Shown: positions 25,690 through 39,422 of the stretch, one piece after another
Position numbering within the stretch: the first letter of the stretch is position 1
How the letters are laid out: every line of letters begins with the position of its first letter
Source: Imbricaverruca yamaguchii
Lineage: Eukaryota; Arthropoda; Thecostraca; Neoverrucidae
DNA length: 64,000 nucleotides
Assembly (NCBI GenBank): GCA_034440575.1
Contig: JAOTOL010001372.1
Span: forward strand, 692,501 to 756,500
Direction: 5' to 3'
The notes under the pieces: generated by a model
Database searches by the model: none
Told to the model about the DNA's origin: nothing
Seen by the model: only the letters and a program-made list of their open reading frames with translations
Made by a program: the position numbers and the translations under genes

Positions 25690-26690
25690 TCCTGCTCCCC
25701 GAAAAGGGGCCTCCATTGTGTTAAGGCCTCCTATTGTTTTGAGACCCTTAGTAAGGTTCGGGAATGGGAGGCATGATTTCATATTAATGCACTGTTTGTT
25801 CTTGGCATGGTACATTATTTACTCAATACGCAAGAGCAATAATATTTTTTTTTCGCTGAAAACTGGGCCATACCAAGGTATAAATAAGTAATATGTGGAT
25901 AAATACCTAAGTGTCAAAACCAACCAAAGTCTCAATGCTTTCTCGAACAGAAGAATCTTCCTGCTGGCCTCTAGATTGCAGGGAGGCTGACGCTAAACAT
26001 ATCTTACAGATATCTCCCATTGATCAACCCACTTTTATGTCCTCCAAGAACAACTGAATATAATTAGATTCACCACTACTGTTATTTGTTGCCACCAGCT
26101 TGATGCCTTAAGCAAAGCTTAAGCGATCATTGCTCAGTCCTAGGACGATAATTTCGCGAAGGTGACAACTAGAAGTGGGTTTCATTGGTTTTCTGATCGG
26201 AATCTTAGGAATTTGCTAATTTTTCTAACATTTGGTGCGGGCTGCAAGGCACCTGTCAAACAAGCTAAAATAACAAATTCTTCGCGGATAAATTCACGCG
26301 CCTGGGATTTCGACCGCTATTTTGTCAAAGGGGATCCCTATCGAAATGAAATGGTTAGTGATCAACTGAATTATCCCGTGGAGGGTGCTAATCTACCACT
26401 ATCTTTCCTGATTCGTCAGATTTCAACCTTAACTCCCCCACCCAATTCTACGGCTATATTTTGGTATCCCTTTATAAATCAACTCACACTGCTGAAATTA
26501 CACCTATACCACAACAACCGGATCGGTATCCGAAGATGTCAAGCTGCAGCCCTCCAAAATAAGAAGGGATTCCAACAAAAATGTAAGGGTCAGTAAAGTG
26601 GTTCTGGAGCACGGAACATATTGCCAGATGCCTTCACAAATTGTGTACGCCGCCGTAAAACATACCGAATCTCGAAACATCGAGATGGGA
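25690..26690. other. No gene recognised
   Basis: AT-richer unique sequence. A 144-codon plus-strand frame at 26162-26596 resembles no known protein. Confidence 0.45.
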
Positions 26691-26699
26691 TACAAATGC

Positions 26700-27185
26700 A
26701 TGGCGCCAGGATCTCGAAATGTCGGGCCGGAATTCGGACTTTTGAGAGAAAAAATCAGAAAAGATCCACAAAAATCGCGTTGAGCCCAGAAAACTGGCGT
26801 TGGGTCCCCGGAACCACGCGCCTGGGAGCGTTAAGTCAGGCTGGGTCACAGAAAATTCGCATCGAAGCCCAAAAACAGAACTAGGGCCCACAAATGTGCG
26901 TCATAAGCCCCAAATAAACACAGCGGGAGCCCAAGAGCACAACGGGGGCCGAAAGTACAACTGACGCTCTAAAGCACAGAACCTCCCCAGAACCGATATG
27001 GCCTTAAAACATTCGTTGCAGCCCTAAATAAATATACATGGAGCTCTAAAAGATACACTGGCACAAGGCACGCATGGACCATCCTAACGCACAAGGGTCT
27101 GAAAAGGTGGCTGGTACTATGAAAAGAGAAATGGTTCCAAATTGAACAAAAGGACCAGGAGCTAACTAAACACATCGGGATCTTG
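26700..27185 (+). repeat. Highly decayed tandem array, similar in style to 13.1-13.8 kb
   Basis: Recurring (G)GGCCC or AGCCC followed by AAAA-rich and CGCRTTG-like text at roughly 27-32 bp spacing, strongly diverged. Confidence 0.5.
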
Positions 27186-27584
27186 GAAAACGCCCTGACA
27201 CGTAAAAATGTCCTCGGCGCATAAAAAGCAACAAAACCCTAAAACGAGAAAGAGTTTACAAAATGTATTAAACCCCCAACTTGAATTAAAAATATATTAC
27301 CCATCACTTTTGGATATAAATTTTCCCAATTTCAGATTTGGTGGTTTTGTTGGGATAAAATCCTCTACTAACGGATTCGGGAATGCATGTTATACTGCTG
27401 GGGCGAATCAAAAGAAATTCGGGACTAAAAGTCCTCTTTGGATAGCTGTTGGTACAAAAGCTTGTCATATATAGTACATTGGTATACCATTATGTATTTC
27501 AAGACATCTGATTTGAAATAATTTCAAGTAACATCGCTTAATTTAGGGACATGTAGAATGTCCCCATGTGTCCAGTGCGACCCC

Positions 27585-27935
27585 TGTTGTGATGCGCTCC
27601 ACGTCCGGTCTCTACTCCTGTTGCTATGTGGATCTTGTTTTGAGGTGGCCCCTGCTGTGATGCGGCTCCTGTTGTGGCTCTACTGATGTTGTAACTCTAC
27701 TCATGTTGCGGCTCTACTCCTGTTGTGACGTGACTCCTGTTGTGGCGCTGCTCCTGTTGCGGCTCTACTCCTGGTGTGACGCGACTCCTGTTGTGGCGCT
27801 GCTCCTGTTGCGGCTCTACTCCTGGTGTGACGCGACTCCTGTTGTGGCGCTGCTCCTGTTGCGGCTCTACTCCTGTTGTGACGCGACTCCTGTTGTGGCG
27901 CTGCTCCTGTTGTAGCTCTCCTGTTGTGACACGGC
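27585..27935 (+). repeat. 17-bp repeat in 51-bp higher-order units
   Basis: Three 17-bp subunits (CTCCTGTTGTGACGCGA, CTCCTGTTGTGGCGCTG, CTCCTGTTGCGGCTCTA) form a 51-bp unit repeated about four times, with looser copies to the left. It ends about 85 bp before the proposed Vang ATG. Confidence 0.96.
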
Positions 27936-28019
27936 GTGTCTGACCGTGTGCCACAGGTCTGGCCGGCCGATGTCTGAATGCTGGGCATTGTACACGTGGA
28001 CGGCAGGCCGCGCACCAGC

Positions 28020-28132
28020 ATGGACTCCTCGTCAGCGTCCGTGCGCAGCTCACGATCGGAGGCGTTCAAGGCGCGCTCCAACGGCAGGCTGCCGCACTTC
28101 GCATCACAGCGCGGCACGCGACAACTCAACCA
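28020..28132 (+). CDS. Vang: Vang, first coding exon (N-terminal cytoplasmic tail)
   Basis: Proposed start of the planar cell polarity membrane protein Van Gogh/Strabismus. Translation from the ATG at 28020 gives a Ser/Arg-rich N-terminus opening MDSSSASVRSSRSE, similar in character to the MD-plus-Ser-rich start of other Vang proteins. The exon ends after CCA at 28132 with a GTGAGT donor at 28133-28138. It ends two bases into a codon. The main exon starting at 39423 supplies exactly one base (CA+C, His), so the frame carries straight into the recognised Vang sequence. The 28020 ATG has a favourable context (A at -3, G at +4). An in-frame ATG at 27978 directly after a stop is a weaker alternative, adding 14 residues. 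Left of the exon is a 51-bp tandem array, and immediately right, starting at the donor itself, a 33-bp array. Recognition rests on phase, position and composition, because N-termini of this family are poorly conserved. Confidence 0.62.
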
Positions 28133-30315
28133 GTGAGTAGCCATGTCCCGGGCGGTGTAGCATCAGTGAGTAGCCATGTCCCGGGCGGTGTAGCATCAGT
28201 GAGTGGGCATGTCCCTGGCGGTGTAGCACCAGTGAGTGGCCATGTCGCGGGCGGTGTGGCATCAGTGAGTGACCATGTCGCGGGCGGTGTAGCATCAGTG
28301 AGTGGCCATGTCGCGGGCGGTGTAGCATCAGTGAGTGACCATGTCGCGGGCGGTGTAGCATCAGTGAGTGGCCATGTCGCGGGCGGTGTAGCATCAGTGA
28401 GTGACCATGTCGCGGGCGGTGTAGCATCAGTGAGTGACCATGTCGCGGGCGGTGTAGCATCAGTGAGTAGCCATGTCGCGAGCGATGTGGCATCAGTGAG
28501 TGACCTTGTCACAGGTGGTGGGGCATCAGTGAGTGATCATGTCACAGGCGGTGTAGCATCAGTGAGTGACCATGTCGCGAGCGATGTAGCATCAGTGAGT
28601 GACCTTGTCACAGGTGGTGGGGCATCAGTGAGTGATCATGTCACAGGCGGTGTAGCATCAGTGAGTGACCATGTCACAGGCGGTGTAGCATCAGTGAGTG
28701 ACCATGTCGCGGGCGGTGTAGCATCAGTGAGTGACCATGTCGCGGGCGGTGTAGCATCAGTGAGTGGCCATGTCGCGGGCGGTGTAGCATCAGTGAGTGG
28801 CCATGTCGCGGGCGGTGTAGCATCAGTGAGTGACCATGTCGCGGGCGGTGTAGCATCAGTGAGTGGCCATGTCGCGGGCGGTGTAGCATCAGTGAGTGGC
28901 CATGTCTCGGGCGGTATATTATCAGTGAGTGGCCATGTCTCGGGCGGTATATTATCAGTGAGTGACCATGTCTCGGGCGGTATATTATCAGTGAGTGGCC
29001 ATATCGCGGGCGGTGCAGCATCAGTGAGTGGCCATATCGCGGGCGGTGCAGCATCAGTGAGTGGCCATATCGCGGGCGGTGTAGCATCAGTTATCAGTGG
29101 CCATGTGGGCGGTGTAGCATCAGTGAGTGACCATGTCGCGGGCGGTGTAGCATCAGTGAGTGACCATGTCACGGGCGGTATATTATCAGTGAGTGACCAT
29201 GTGCGGGCGATGTAGAATCAGTGGTGGCTGTGGGCGTATATTATTAGTAGTGGGCGGTGTAGCATCAGTGAGTGGCCATGTCGCGGGCGGAGCATTAGTG
29301 GGTTCGGGCGGTGTAGCATCAGTGAGTGGCCATGTATCGGGCGGTATATTATCAGTGAGTGAGCATAGTGGTGCATCAGTGAGTGGCCATGTCTCGGGGG
29401 GGTGTAGCATCAGTGAGTGGCCATGTCTCGGGCGGTGTAGTGACCAGTGCGGGCGTGTCAGCATCAGTGAGTGGCCATGTTCGGCGGTATATTATTAGTG
29501 AGTGGGCGGTGTAGCATCAGTGAGTGACCATGTCGCGGGCGGTGTAGCATCAGTGAGTGGCCATGTCTCGGGCGGTATATTATCAGTGAGTGACCATGTC
29601 GCGGGCGATGTAGAATCAGTGCGTGGCCATGTCTCGGGCGGTATATTATTAGTGAGTGGGCGGTGTAGCATCAGTGAGTGACCATGTCTCGGGCGGTGTA
29701 GCATCAGTGAGTGGCCATGTATCGGGCGGTATATTATCAGTGAGTGGGCGGTGTAGCATCAGTGAGTGACCATGTCTCGGGCGGTGTAGCATCAGTGAGT
29801 GGCCATGTCTCGGGGGTATTATCTGAGTGGGCGGTGTAGCATCAGTGAGTGGCCATGTCTCGGGCGGTATATTATCAGTGAGTGGGCGGTGTAGCATCAG
29901 CATCAGTGAGTGGCCATGCCGCGGGCGGTATATTATCAGTGAGTGGCCATGTCTCGGGCGGTATATTATAGTGAGTGGGCGGTGTAGCATCAGTGAGTGG
30001 CCATGTCTCGGGCGGTATATTATCAGTGAGTGGGCGGTGTAGCATCAGTGAGTGGCCATGTCGCGGGCGGTGTAGCATCAGTGAGTGGCCATGTCTCGGG
30101 CGGTATATTATCAGTGAGTGGGCGGTGCAGCATCAGTGAGTGGCCATGTCTCGGGCGGTATATTATCAGTGAGTGGGCGGTGTAGCATCAGTGAGTGGCC
30201 ATGTCTCGGGCGGTATATTATCAGTGAGTGGGCGGTGTAGCATCAGTGAGTGGCCATGTCCCGGGCGGTGTAGCATCAGTGAGTGGCCATGTCGCGGACG
30301 GTGTAGCGTCAGTGA
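28133..30315 (+). repeat. 33-bp minisatellite beginning at the Vang exon-1 donor
   Basis: Unit: GTGAGTGGCCATGTCGCGGG then CGGTGTAGCATCA. From about 28910 a TATATTATCA variant appears. From about 29480 33-bp units alternate with a 22-bp unit lacking 11 internal bases. Every unit begins (C)A|GTGAGT, identical to the exon's own donor. Plus-frame translation (VSGHVAGGVAS) is stop-free to 29215 but is out of frame with the exon, whose frame stops at TGA 28134-28136. Confidence 0.97.
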
Positions 30316-30599
30316 GTGCCACATCTTTTAGCACCTTTTAGCTACAAATCACCGCGTTTACTCCTAAACAGTGCAATGCGATTCAACCCACCCTCTCCCT
30401 CCATGGAACTGGGCGACGCCTTACAGGGTCACAAAGCTCGGCGCTGGAGCCTCAGGGCCATGGTCGCTCTGTATACTTTTTTTGGTTTTAATGGACACGA
30501 CACCGACTGGGCCGCCGCTGGCCGCCCCGCTGTGTGTCCCCAAATTAAGTAAAAGTGGGTAGCTTTTTTTATTTTTTTTTTATAAAAAATATTTTGTTT

Positions 30600-31185
30600 G
30601 GAAAAAATTATGACCGACACTGGCAGCGGGTGAGCATGAGAGGGTGCGCGTGGAGGGGCCGCGGTGCTGCTCGCTGCGCCCGCGTGTGTGTCCCCTGTGA
30701 GATGACCGACACTGGCAGCGGGTGTGCATGAGAGGGTGCCGATGGGGGCGCCGCTCGAACCTTTGACCCCTGCTGTGTGTCCCCAGTGTGATACGAGATG
30801 ACCTTTTTGACACTGGGCGCGCGGGTCACACCGTGCATGAGAGGCGTGCCGAGGGGGGCCGCCGCTCGCCGCCCGCTGTGTGTCCCCTGTGAGATGACCG
30901 ACACTGGCAGCGGGTGGGCATGAGAGGGTGCCGAGGGGCCGCCGCTCGCCGCCCCGCTGTGTGTCCCCTGTGAGATGACCGACACTGGCAGCGGGTGGGC
31001 ATGAGAGGGTGCCGAGGGGCCGCCGCTGGCCGCCCGCTGTGTGTCCTCTGTGAGATGACCGACACTGGCAGCGGGTGTGCATGAGAGGGTGCCGAGGGGC
31101 CGCCGCTCGCCGCCCGCTGTGTGTCCCCTGTAAGATGACCGACACTGGCGGCGGGTGTGCATGAGAGGGTGCCGAGGGGCCGCTG
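30600..31185 (+). repeat. 80-81-bp minisatellite, about 7 copies
   Basis: GAGATGACCGACACTGGCAG at 30891, 30972 and 31052 gives the period. GC-rich remainder includes GGGCCGCCGCTCGCCGCCC. Confidence 0.95.
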
Positions 31186-31189
31186 GCGC

Positions 31190-34100
31190 GCCGGTCCGCC
31201 GTCACCACCCGTGACACCCGACCACTTTTCGATCCAGTCTGGATCGGCGGAAACGGGCCGGGGGACGGGCGCCGATGAAGTATTTGTCACGTGGCAATGA
31301 AGTGGAGATACAGGAACATCACCAGGATATTGTGTTGCAAAAGAAGGTGATGAGGCTTGATCATGGCAACTTACCGATTGCCTGGGAATGTTGCAAGTTT
31401 TCATGGATGGAAACGGCCGATTTAGGGAGCGTTGTCGGGCATTTGTCTCGAGGGTGATGGCAGCGTCGATTCAGACAAGGTTTCGGGATTTCAGTACCAC
31501 AGCATTTGTCACAACGACTGGGGTGCCAATGTAGCTGTTGTCATCAGGAATTTACCTCGGGTGGGTAGTGGCAGTACCGATTCTGGGCAGTTCCAGGGTT
31601 TTGTGACGCCGAGACTGAGTTGCGGATTCATGGCTGTCCAGTAGTATTCTCGAGGGAGTAATGGGTTGTTAAAATGTTGGTAGTATTACTTGAGGCACTA
31701 CCATGCCATCAACTAGTGTGTACAATATTAAACTTCAGAATGTAAGCAAATATCGTAGTTCAAGATGTCTCGCCAAAATGCTCCATTATTTAGCATAGCC
31801 AATACCTGTGATTAAGTAGCGTCCACCATTTCTCTTTCCCACTGTAACATCCTACCGCACTCTAGGTGGTGAAAGCAAGTAGCTAATTATTCATGCATGG
31901 TCTAAATATTGACCGCACATTTTCTTCATCCAAATATTTTCGTATATATAGCCCATTACCTATCATAGACACATCTGATGAAGCAATCTCCCTTTGTCAT
32001 GCAGGCACTGATATTAATGTGCATTTATTTTCCTACACTAGGTTAAGTTAATGCCAGGTGCCAAACGTGGGCGTCGCGACGCTTGAGGGATGAGGGAACG
32101 TGTCCTCGCCGAACTTCGTGAATTTCAAATATACGCAAATATGGCGTTGCATTGAAGAAAAACATACTCCGGAAGCTCGCTCGTTCCCCATCTGCCATTC
32201 AAAATCCACGTCGACATCCAGTGCACCAACTTTGATTTTCCACCTAACACAGTTTACCGCCAAATAGCTCGGCTGTTGCGTGCTGACTGATAGCCGGGAA
32301 GGAGTTGTTTGGCTGCGGTGGTAGTCTTGGGCGCTCGAGGGCGGCCTTCCTTCTGTTGGTTTTACCTGATGTAGATGGTTGGCATGAATATATCTTCATT
32401 TATCTTGTACCTACGCACTCAAGTTTACTATTGGATTGGTGCAGAGTATCAGGAAGTGCCACTGGAGTTTGGAGAGCATTCAGTTACAGTGCTGTCTTGA
32501 TGGAAGCACTGTAGCAGATGGCCTTGAGTCAGCTGTTACGTTCCCCGGAATGCCGGAATGTCCGGCAATTGGGAGAAAAACTGCCGTTTGGCTCGCTATG
32601 GTTTCGCCCTCGCTCGTACCTGCTTCAAATTTAGCACCCATGTCATACAACCCGCATTGTATGTCTCAAGGCTTTGCAATCAGCTGGATAAATCTAGAAT
32701 TAATTATAAATCGAATGACGACTGATGTCATTCGATACGCATCCTTTTCCTGGATGCGTGTCGCAGTGATGCGGGAAAACAGCACGCTGGAATCCGATTT
32801 ATCCGTCGTTGTTGCCGGGCTATCTGATGAGATTCGTTCATCGCCATACTCATGCAGGTCTACTCTTCGCTTCACACCTATCCCACCCACTTAGAGACCA
32901 GAGATTCTGACGGAACGTGCGCGGCCCCGGCCCACAACGCTCCACCGGCCGGCATCTGGACGCTGCTCACCGTTTCCATGGCGACTAGGCCGGTCCTCTT
33001 CCACGGCGTAGCTCTGCGCTCCGAAGGCTCCCGAGAGAGGTTTTCAGCGAGGCGATGGCATGGCACTAGCTGGATGGGAGAGAGCTGGATGTTGGTCGCG
33101 GTAAGCGGCCTCGGTAGTCAGGTCTGAGCAGGCGGCGGTCGGCCGCAGAGCCGCCAAATTAACCGGTCAGGTCCGCTCGGCTGCCATACCATACACGACA
33201 GCCGTGCGCTCTGCAACGAATGCTGTCGTAACATCCATGCAGCCGAAAGCGGCGCTACGTCAAAGGTGTGGCGGATTGATGAGTGATGCAAGCCAATTGT
33301 TTGCCGAAATCAATGTCCTGTGAAGAGTTGCTTTGCGTTCGGGTGCGGTGGTTCCAATAGTACATGATTGTGTCTTGTGTTGTTTGCAAAAAAAGATATT
33401 ATGACTGGCATTTGACAGCCATCAGCACACAAAATGAGAAGAAAGAAAGACTATTTTGTTAAATCGAGAAAAACGGTGGTAGTTTTGCTTCAAGGTGGAT
33501 ATTCACATGCCTCGTACTTTTCCAAAAACCACCTGCCCGTGTGCTCTTTAAAGCTGCATTAGCGTTTCATATACATATGAGTTCCGCACCGATGTGTGCG
33601 GAAATTATTCGTGGTGGTGGGGTTTCATGACAGAAACGAAGGTGCCGGCGGAATTTACGCCATGAGACGTAACCACAACGCCGATGGAATCTTATCAATA
33701 ACGTCGAAAAAGCTCGTGGATTATTTGGATTTGGTCGTCTTTTCCGATGCAATCGCTGGTCCCAGTGCTAATTGTGTCACGCTTGACTCTAATAAGCTTC
33801 GCTTGCTTTTCGGTCGCCGTGGCCGTGACTGACAATCAAACGTCAGGACCCAGCTCGGCAGGGCCAATTGAAAGGACTTGTGTCAACGTAGGTGCTATCC
33901 CTATCCTTTCACGAACGACCACTCACCTCCGATATGCGCACAGCTAAATATAGTGTAGACACATACGAGCTGGTGGAATGACGACCTGGAGGCACCGCAC
34001 GCAGACCTAACTTAATCATTCGACCGCGCACCAATCAATACAGCACCCACCCACCCTAGCATCCGGCCGGCTGAGGGGACCGGCTGCGGCGGCGCGTTCT

Positions 34101-34550
34101 CAGCAGCGCCGACAGTCGTCGCGGCGGCTTACCGCTTGCTCCCACCACCAGGCGACGACGTGTCTCAGATAGCATCTGGCACTCAATGGGCCATGTCACT
34201 CCAAGTGTTGGCAGAGATTACCGTGGCAGCCATCAGGTGTCAGCTGTGTGAACGTTGCAGCTGATACGCCGATTGACATCAGCGCAGAGGGTGGCGTGCT
34301 GTACTGAGTGTGTCGCAGTCCCGCAGACGACACGGATCTGTGCCAGTAGGCAACCAGGTTCTTAATGCGGCAGGTGATAAGCTACTTAATGCTACAAATG
34401 ATGGGGTGCTGCACTAAGCATGTCGCAGTCTCGTGTCACAGACGACACAACTCTGTGCCACGGGCGGCGGCCAGGTTCCCGATCGCGACTGTTTGCGACT
34501 TATCATGCTTTGGCGGGCAATATTTGACGCAAAGCTCCGCCTCGCGCCTG
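31190..34550. other. No gene recognised (within Vang intron 1)
   Basis: Mixed sequence: faint decayed repeats at 31280-31650, AT-rich sequence to about 32300, CpG-rich patches near 32920-33240 and 34060-34170. No exon, RNA gene or transposon could be supported. Confidence 0.45.
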
Positions 34551-35880
34551 GCCACTTCACCTGGACAGAACTTTGTCCGGTTCACCTGGCCGCTTCACCT
34601 GTACCTCTGCCCTACACCTGGCAACTTCACCTGGACGGAGCTCTGTCCGGCACGTGGCTGCTTCACCTGGGCGGAGCTCTGTCCGGCACGTGGCTGCTTC
34701 ACCTGGGCAGAGCTCTGTCCGGCACGTGACCGCCTTACCTGGGCGGAGCTCTGTCCGGCACGTGACCGCCTCACTTGGGCGGAGCTCTGTCCAGCACGTG
34801 ACCGCCTTACCTGGGCGGAGCTCTGTCCGGCACGTGACCGCTTCACCTGGGCTGAGCTCTGTCCGGCACCTGGCCGCTTCACTTGGGCGGAGCTCTGTCC
34901 GGCACCTGACCGCTTCACCTGGGCGGAGCTCTGTCCGGCACGTGGCTGCTTCACCTGGGCGGAGCTCTGTCCGGCACCTGACCGCCTCACCTGGGCGGAG
35001 CTCTGTTCGGCACGTGGCTGCTTCACCTGGGCGGAGCTCTGTCCGGCACCTGACAGCCTCACCTGGGCGGAGCTCTGTCCGGCACCTGACCGCCTTACCT
35101 GGACGGAGCTCTGTCCGGCACGTGACCGCCTCACCTGGACGGAGCTCTGTCCGGCACGTGGCTGCTTCACCTGGGCGGAGCTCTGTCCGGCACCTGACCG
35201 CCTCACCTGGACGGAGCTCTGTCCGGCACCTGACCGCCTCACCTGGGCGGAGCTCTGTCCGGCACGTGACCGCTTCACCTGGGCGGAGCTCTGTCCGGCA
35301 CCTGACCGCCTCACCTGGACGGAGCTCTGTCCGGCACCTGACCGCCTCACCTGGACGGAGCTCTGTCCGGCACGTGGCTGCTTCACCTGGGCGGAGCTCT
35401 GTCCGGCACCTGACCGCCTTACCTGGACGGAGCTCTGTCCGGCACGTGGCTGCTTCACCTGGGCGGAGCTCTGTCCGGCACGTGGCTGCTTCACCTGGGC
35501 GGAGCTCTGTCCGGCACCTGACCGCCTCACCTGGACGGAGCTCTGTCCGGCACCTGACCGCCTCACCTGGACGGAGCTCTGTCCGGCACGTGACCGCCTC
35601 ACCTGGACGGAGCTCTGTCCGGCACGTGGCTGCTTCACCTGGGCGGAGCTCTGTCCGGCACCTGACCGCCTTACCTGGACGGAGCTCTGTCCGGCACGTG
35701 ACCGCCTCACCTGGACGGAGCTCTGTCCGGCACCTGGCCGCCTCACCTGGGCGGAGCTCTGTCCGGCACGTGACCGCCTTACCTGGGCGGAGCTCTGTCC
35801 GGCACGTGACCGCCTCACCTGGGCGGAGCTCTGTCCGTCACGTGGCTGCTTCACCTGGGCGGAGCTCTGGCCGCTTCATC
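34550..35880 (+). repeat. 36-bp minisatellite rich in CACGTG, about 35 copies
   Basis: Unit: CACCTGACCGCCTCACCTGG then ACGGAGCTCTGTCCGG. Many units read GGCACGTGACCG or GGCACGTGGCTG, creating E-boxes. On the minus strand each unit contains CCAGGTGARG. Open frames (12-codon periods) on both strands are repeat artefacts. Confidence 0.97.
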
Positions 35881-36309
35881 TGAACATATGCAGCTCATGC
35901 ACGAGACCACAACAGTCTGCTGGACACCTTGGAGTCGGCCGTGACGGCCGCGATTTATCTGCCCACAAACACGGCGGGTCATGGCTGTACGCGTCAAGCA
36001 TTGGTGAGAGCCATCTCTTCGTTGGCGAAGCGGCAGAGAGGTGACGGCTGGCCACAATTCCCCACCGGCAGTGGAGCCCACGCTGTCCGACGGCTACACT
36101 CATAGCGACACTCTGTGTTAGCGTCAGACTGGACTCAAGGCGACGCTGTGCGTTGACGTCATACCGGACTCATGACGACTCCGTGCACGTCCGGGGCTTA
36201 ACGACCACATTGTCGATTGGCATTTTACAGCCGGTAATGCGGCTTACACGCCATGTTGCGAGATTGCCAACTGCTACCGTTCACTGACTCTGCCTGGCAA
36301 CACGGCACA

Positions 36310-36690
<381 letters not shown>

Positions 36691-36734
36691 GCAAACACAA
36701 GGAAACACTGTCTCGGTCTCAATCCCGGTATCGG

Positions 36735-36975
<241 letters not shown>

Positions 36976-36979
36976 ATCT

Positions 36980-38940
36980 TCCTCTGCCTCTGCCTCTGCC
37001 TCTTCCTCTGCCTGTGGCTGTGCCTCTGCCTCTTGATCTATGTATACTGGGTATGCACATTTTGCCGACGAATTGCGAGAAGTTATAGTTTCAACATACT
37101 TATCGAATTAATTAAGCCATATAGAGTCAGTTGGCGTCAAAATGTATGCAATTTGGAATTCATAGAGCGGTCGCAAACGGAGCCAAACAATGTCAGTTTT
37201 GCATTCTGTGGGCTATTTTATATCTTCAGAATTAATCAAGATAAATCCTATTAACATGTACCTTTTCTGAACCGTCTTGATAAGTGAAGTTGGTTAAAAT
37301 ATAACTTAAACAACATTCAATCTGTATATTAAAAGTTTTGCTTAGCTCTCACATGCATATCTTGACCTTTATCAGACTTTTGACATTGACGTACATTACA
37401 GCTCTATAGTCAAGTTCATGAAGATGCTGACATGAAATGTAAATCTTACATACATCATTCATAATGTAGTCACATGTGTTGCAATAATCATGTAAAGGTG
37501 AAGACAAAGGCATGATGTGTACGTGTTATCTAAACTTCTGCTTCAGTTTCGGCCGATTACGTGGACGTGAGCCACCCTTTAACTGTACTTTCCATATTAG
37601 TTAGGTTTCGCACGTGTAATTTACCTGAAGCATATTTTCGGAAAATGCCATATGTGCTGGTAATCACTCGTTACTGGTCCTGGCGAGATGTGATGATCAT
37701 GGTCGATACACCCTCAAATTCAATTAACCAATCAACCATCCAACTTATCACTGACCCGTACTTTTTATCATGCCCATAAAATAGACCGGCCATTGTTCAC
37801 TTGCAGGTGCATGATTCATCATCCTGTGAAAATTTCGAAGTGATGTATCCCTCCAACTACTAATTCCACTAGCAATGGAGACAAGGACAACACACTGTGG
37901 TAAAGACCGCCAGCAATGTAGACAAGGACTGCACGTTGTGGTAAAGCATTACGAAATACAATTTGAATCCTGAATGGCACTATGATACAATCATCAAGGC
38001 TTGTACAGGATTCACCTTCATCGACTGGCATTTGCTTAATTGGTCAATCTTATCAAATCATGGAGGAAGCGAACTTCCAACCTCGGGGCAGTTATTACGG
38101 CACTTGTTTTCAGAAAACCCAAAGCAGCAAGTGAGAAGGAAGCAATCAATGTGAGCGACTGTATGGAAGGTTTTATGTTTCTAGGACACGGCCATGTCAA
38201 AACTGTGACAAAATGGTACTGTGAAGAAAAAAAACTGGATATGCTGTGGAAATTAATGGCGGTTAAATGAATGAAAAAATGTAACATTGTGGTCGGCGTA
38301 CTCTCGTATCTTAATCGACAAATGAAATTACGAATAAATTTACGCTTTTTATAAATTTCCATTTACGCTCCTGAGTTGTATTATACAATACGTCGTACTC
38401 TCTCCTGAGTTGTTGTACAATACGTCAAATGACAGTGCTGATCTAAAACCATGCTCCATGCCGGACATCATAAATTTGGAGCATGACCGTCGGGATCCTA
38501 CTGCATCTCTTTCACCACCTTACGTGATTACCACAACACCTAAAGACCGTATAGTATATGCAAAATTAACTTTTCAATCACGCCGCCTTTGCTAAAAATG
38601 CATAAGTTACATCAATGCATATAAACTGAGAAATACCACCATAGGTAGTTTTAAAACGAACATAACTTATAATTGATGGATCCGACCTCGCTTACTTTCG
38701 ATTGAAAGCGATATTTCTTGGTGAAACGATGTAGACGAGGTGCAGGTTGACATTGTTGTAATTATTGGTTCTCCAGACACCAAAATAACAAACGATAAAG
38801 CATGAATATCTAAGCTTTACGCGTGACTCATATGAAATCAAGATTGTATAATGGTGGTGCCAATGGAATCCAACTTGCTTAAGTAGTGGGATAAACTTGT
38901 CGAACCTCCAGCTTTAACAATTTAGGAAACATGAGAATAC
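36980..38940. other. No gene recognised (within Vang intron 1)
   Basis: After short CCTCTG hexamers the sequence is AT-rich and unique-looking; nothing identifiable. Confidence 0.5.
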
Positions 38941-38949
38941 CTAAGGTAT

Positions 38950-38985
38950 ATATTATATATATATATACATATATATATGTATTTG

Positions 38986-39066
<81 letters not shown>

Positions 39067-39121
39067 GTTATATATGTTATATATATGTTATATTATGTAT
39101 ATATATGTATGTATATATATG

Positions 39122-39152
<31 letters not shown>

Positions 39153-39236
39153 GTATATATGTATATATATGTATATATATATACATATATATACATTGTG
39201 TGTGTGCGTGGGGGGTGGGGGGGGTGCGTGGGTGTG

Positions 39237-39271
<35 letters not shown>

Positions 39272-39300
39272 TTGCGTGCGTGCGTGCGTGCATGCGTGTG
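38950..39300 (+). repeat. (TA)n with TATG variants, then (GTGC)n
   Basis: TA-rich tract to about 39195, GGGGTGGGG spacer, then GTGC units 39236-39295. Ends about 120 bp before the Vang main-exon acceptor. Confidence 0.97.
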
Positions 39301-39422
39301 CACCAATTATTCCGTCCACAGTTTCTACCTGTCGCCTGTATCACACTGACCTATTAAAGTGACCCATCTTGATACACCCCAGCCTGCCGGCCGTGTGTGA
39401 CGTGAGCTCCTGTGTCCGCCAG

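Noticed and set aside
26162..26596. 144-codon plus-strand frame
   Set aside because: No recognisable motif, no splice or promoter context, and composition similar to flanking non-coding DNA.
28133..29215. VSGHVAGGVAS repeat protein next to Vang exon 1
   Set aside because: Begins at a GTG, is out of frame with the exon, and the array units are intronic donor-containing repeats.
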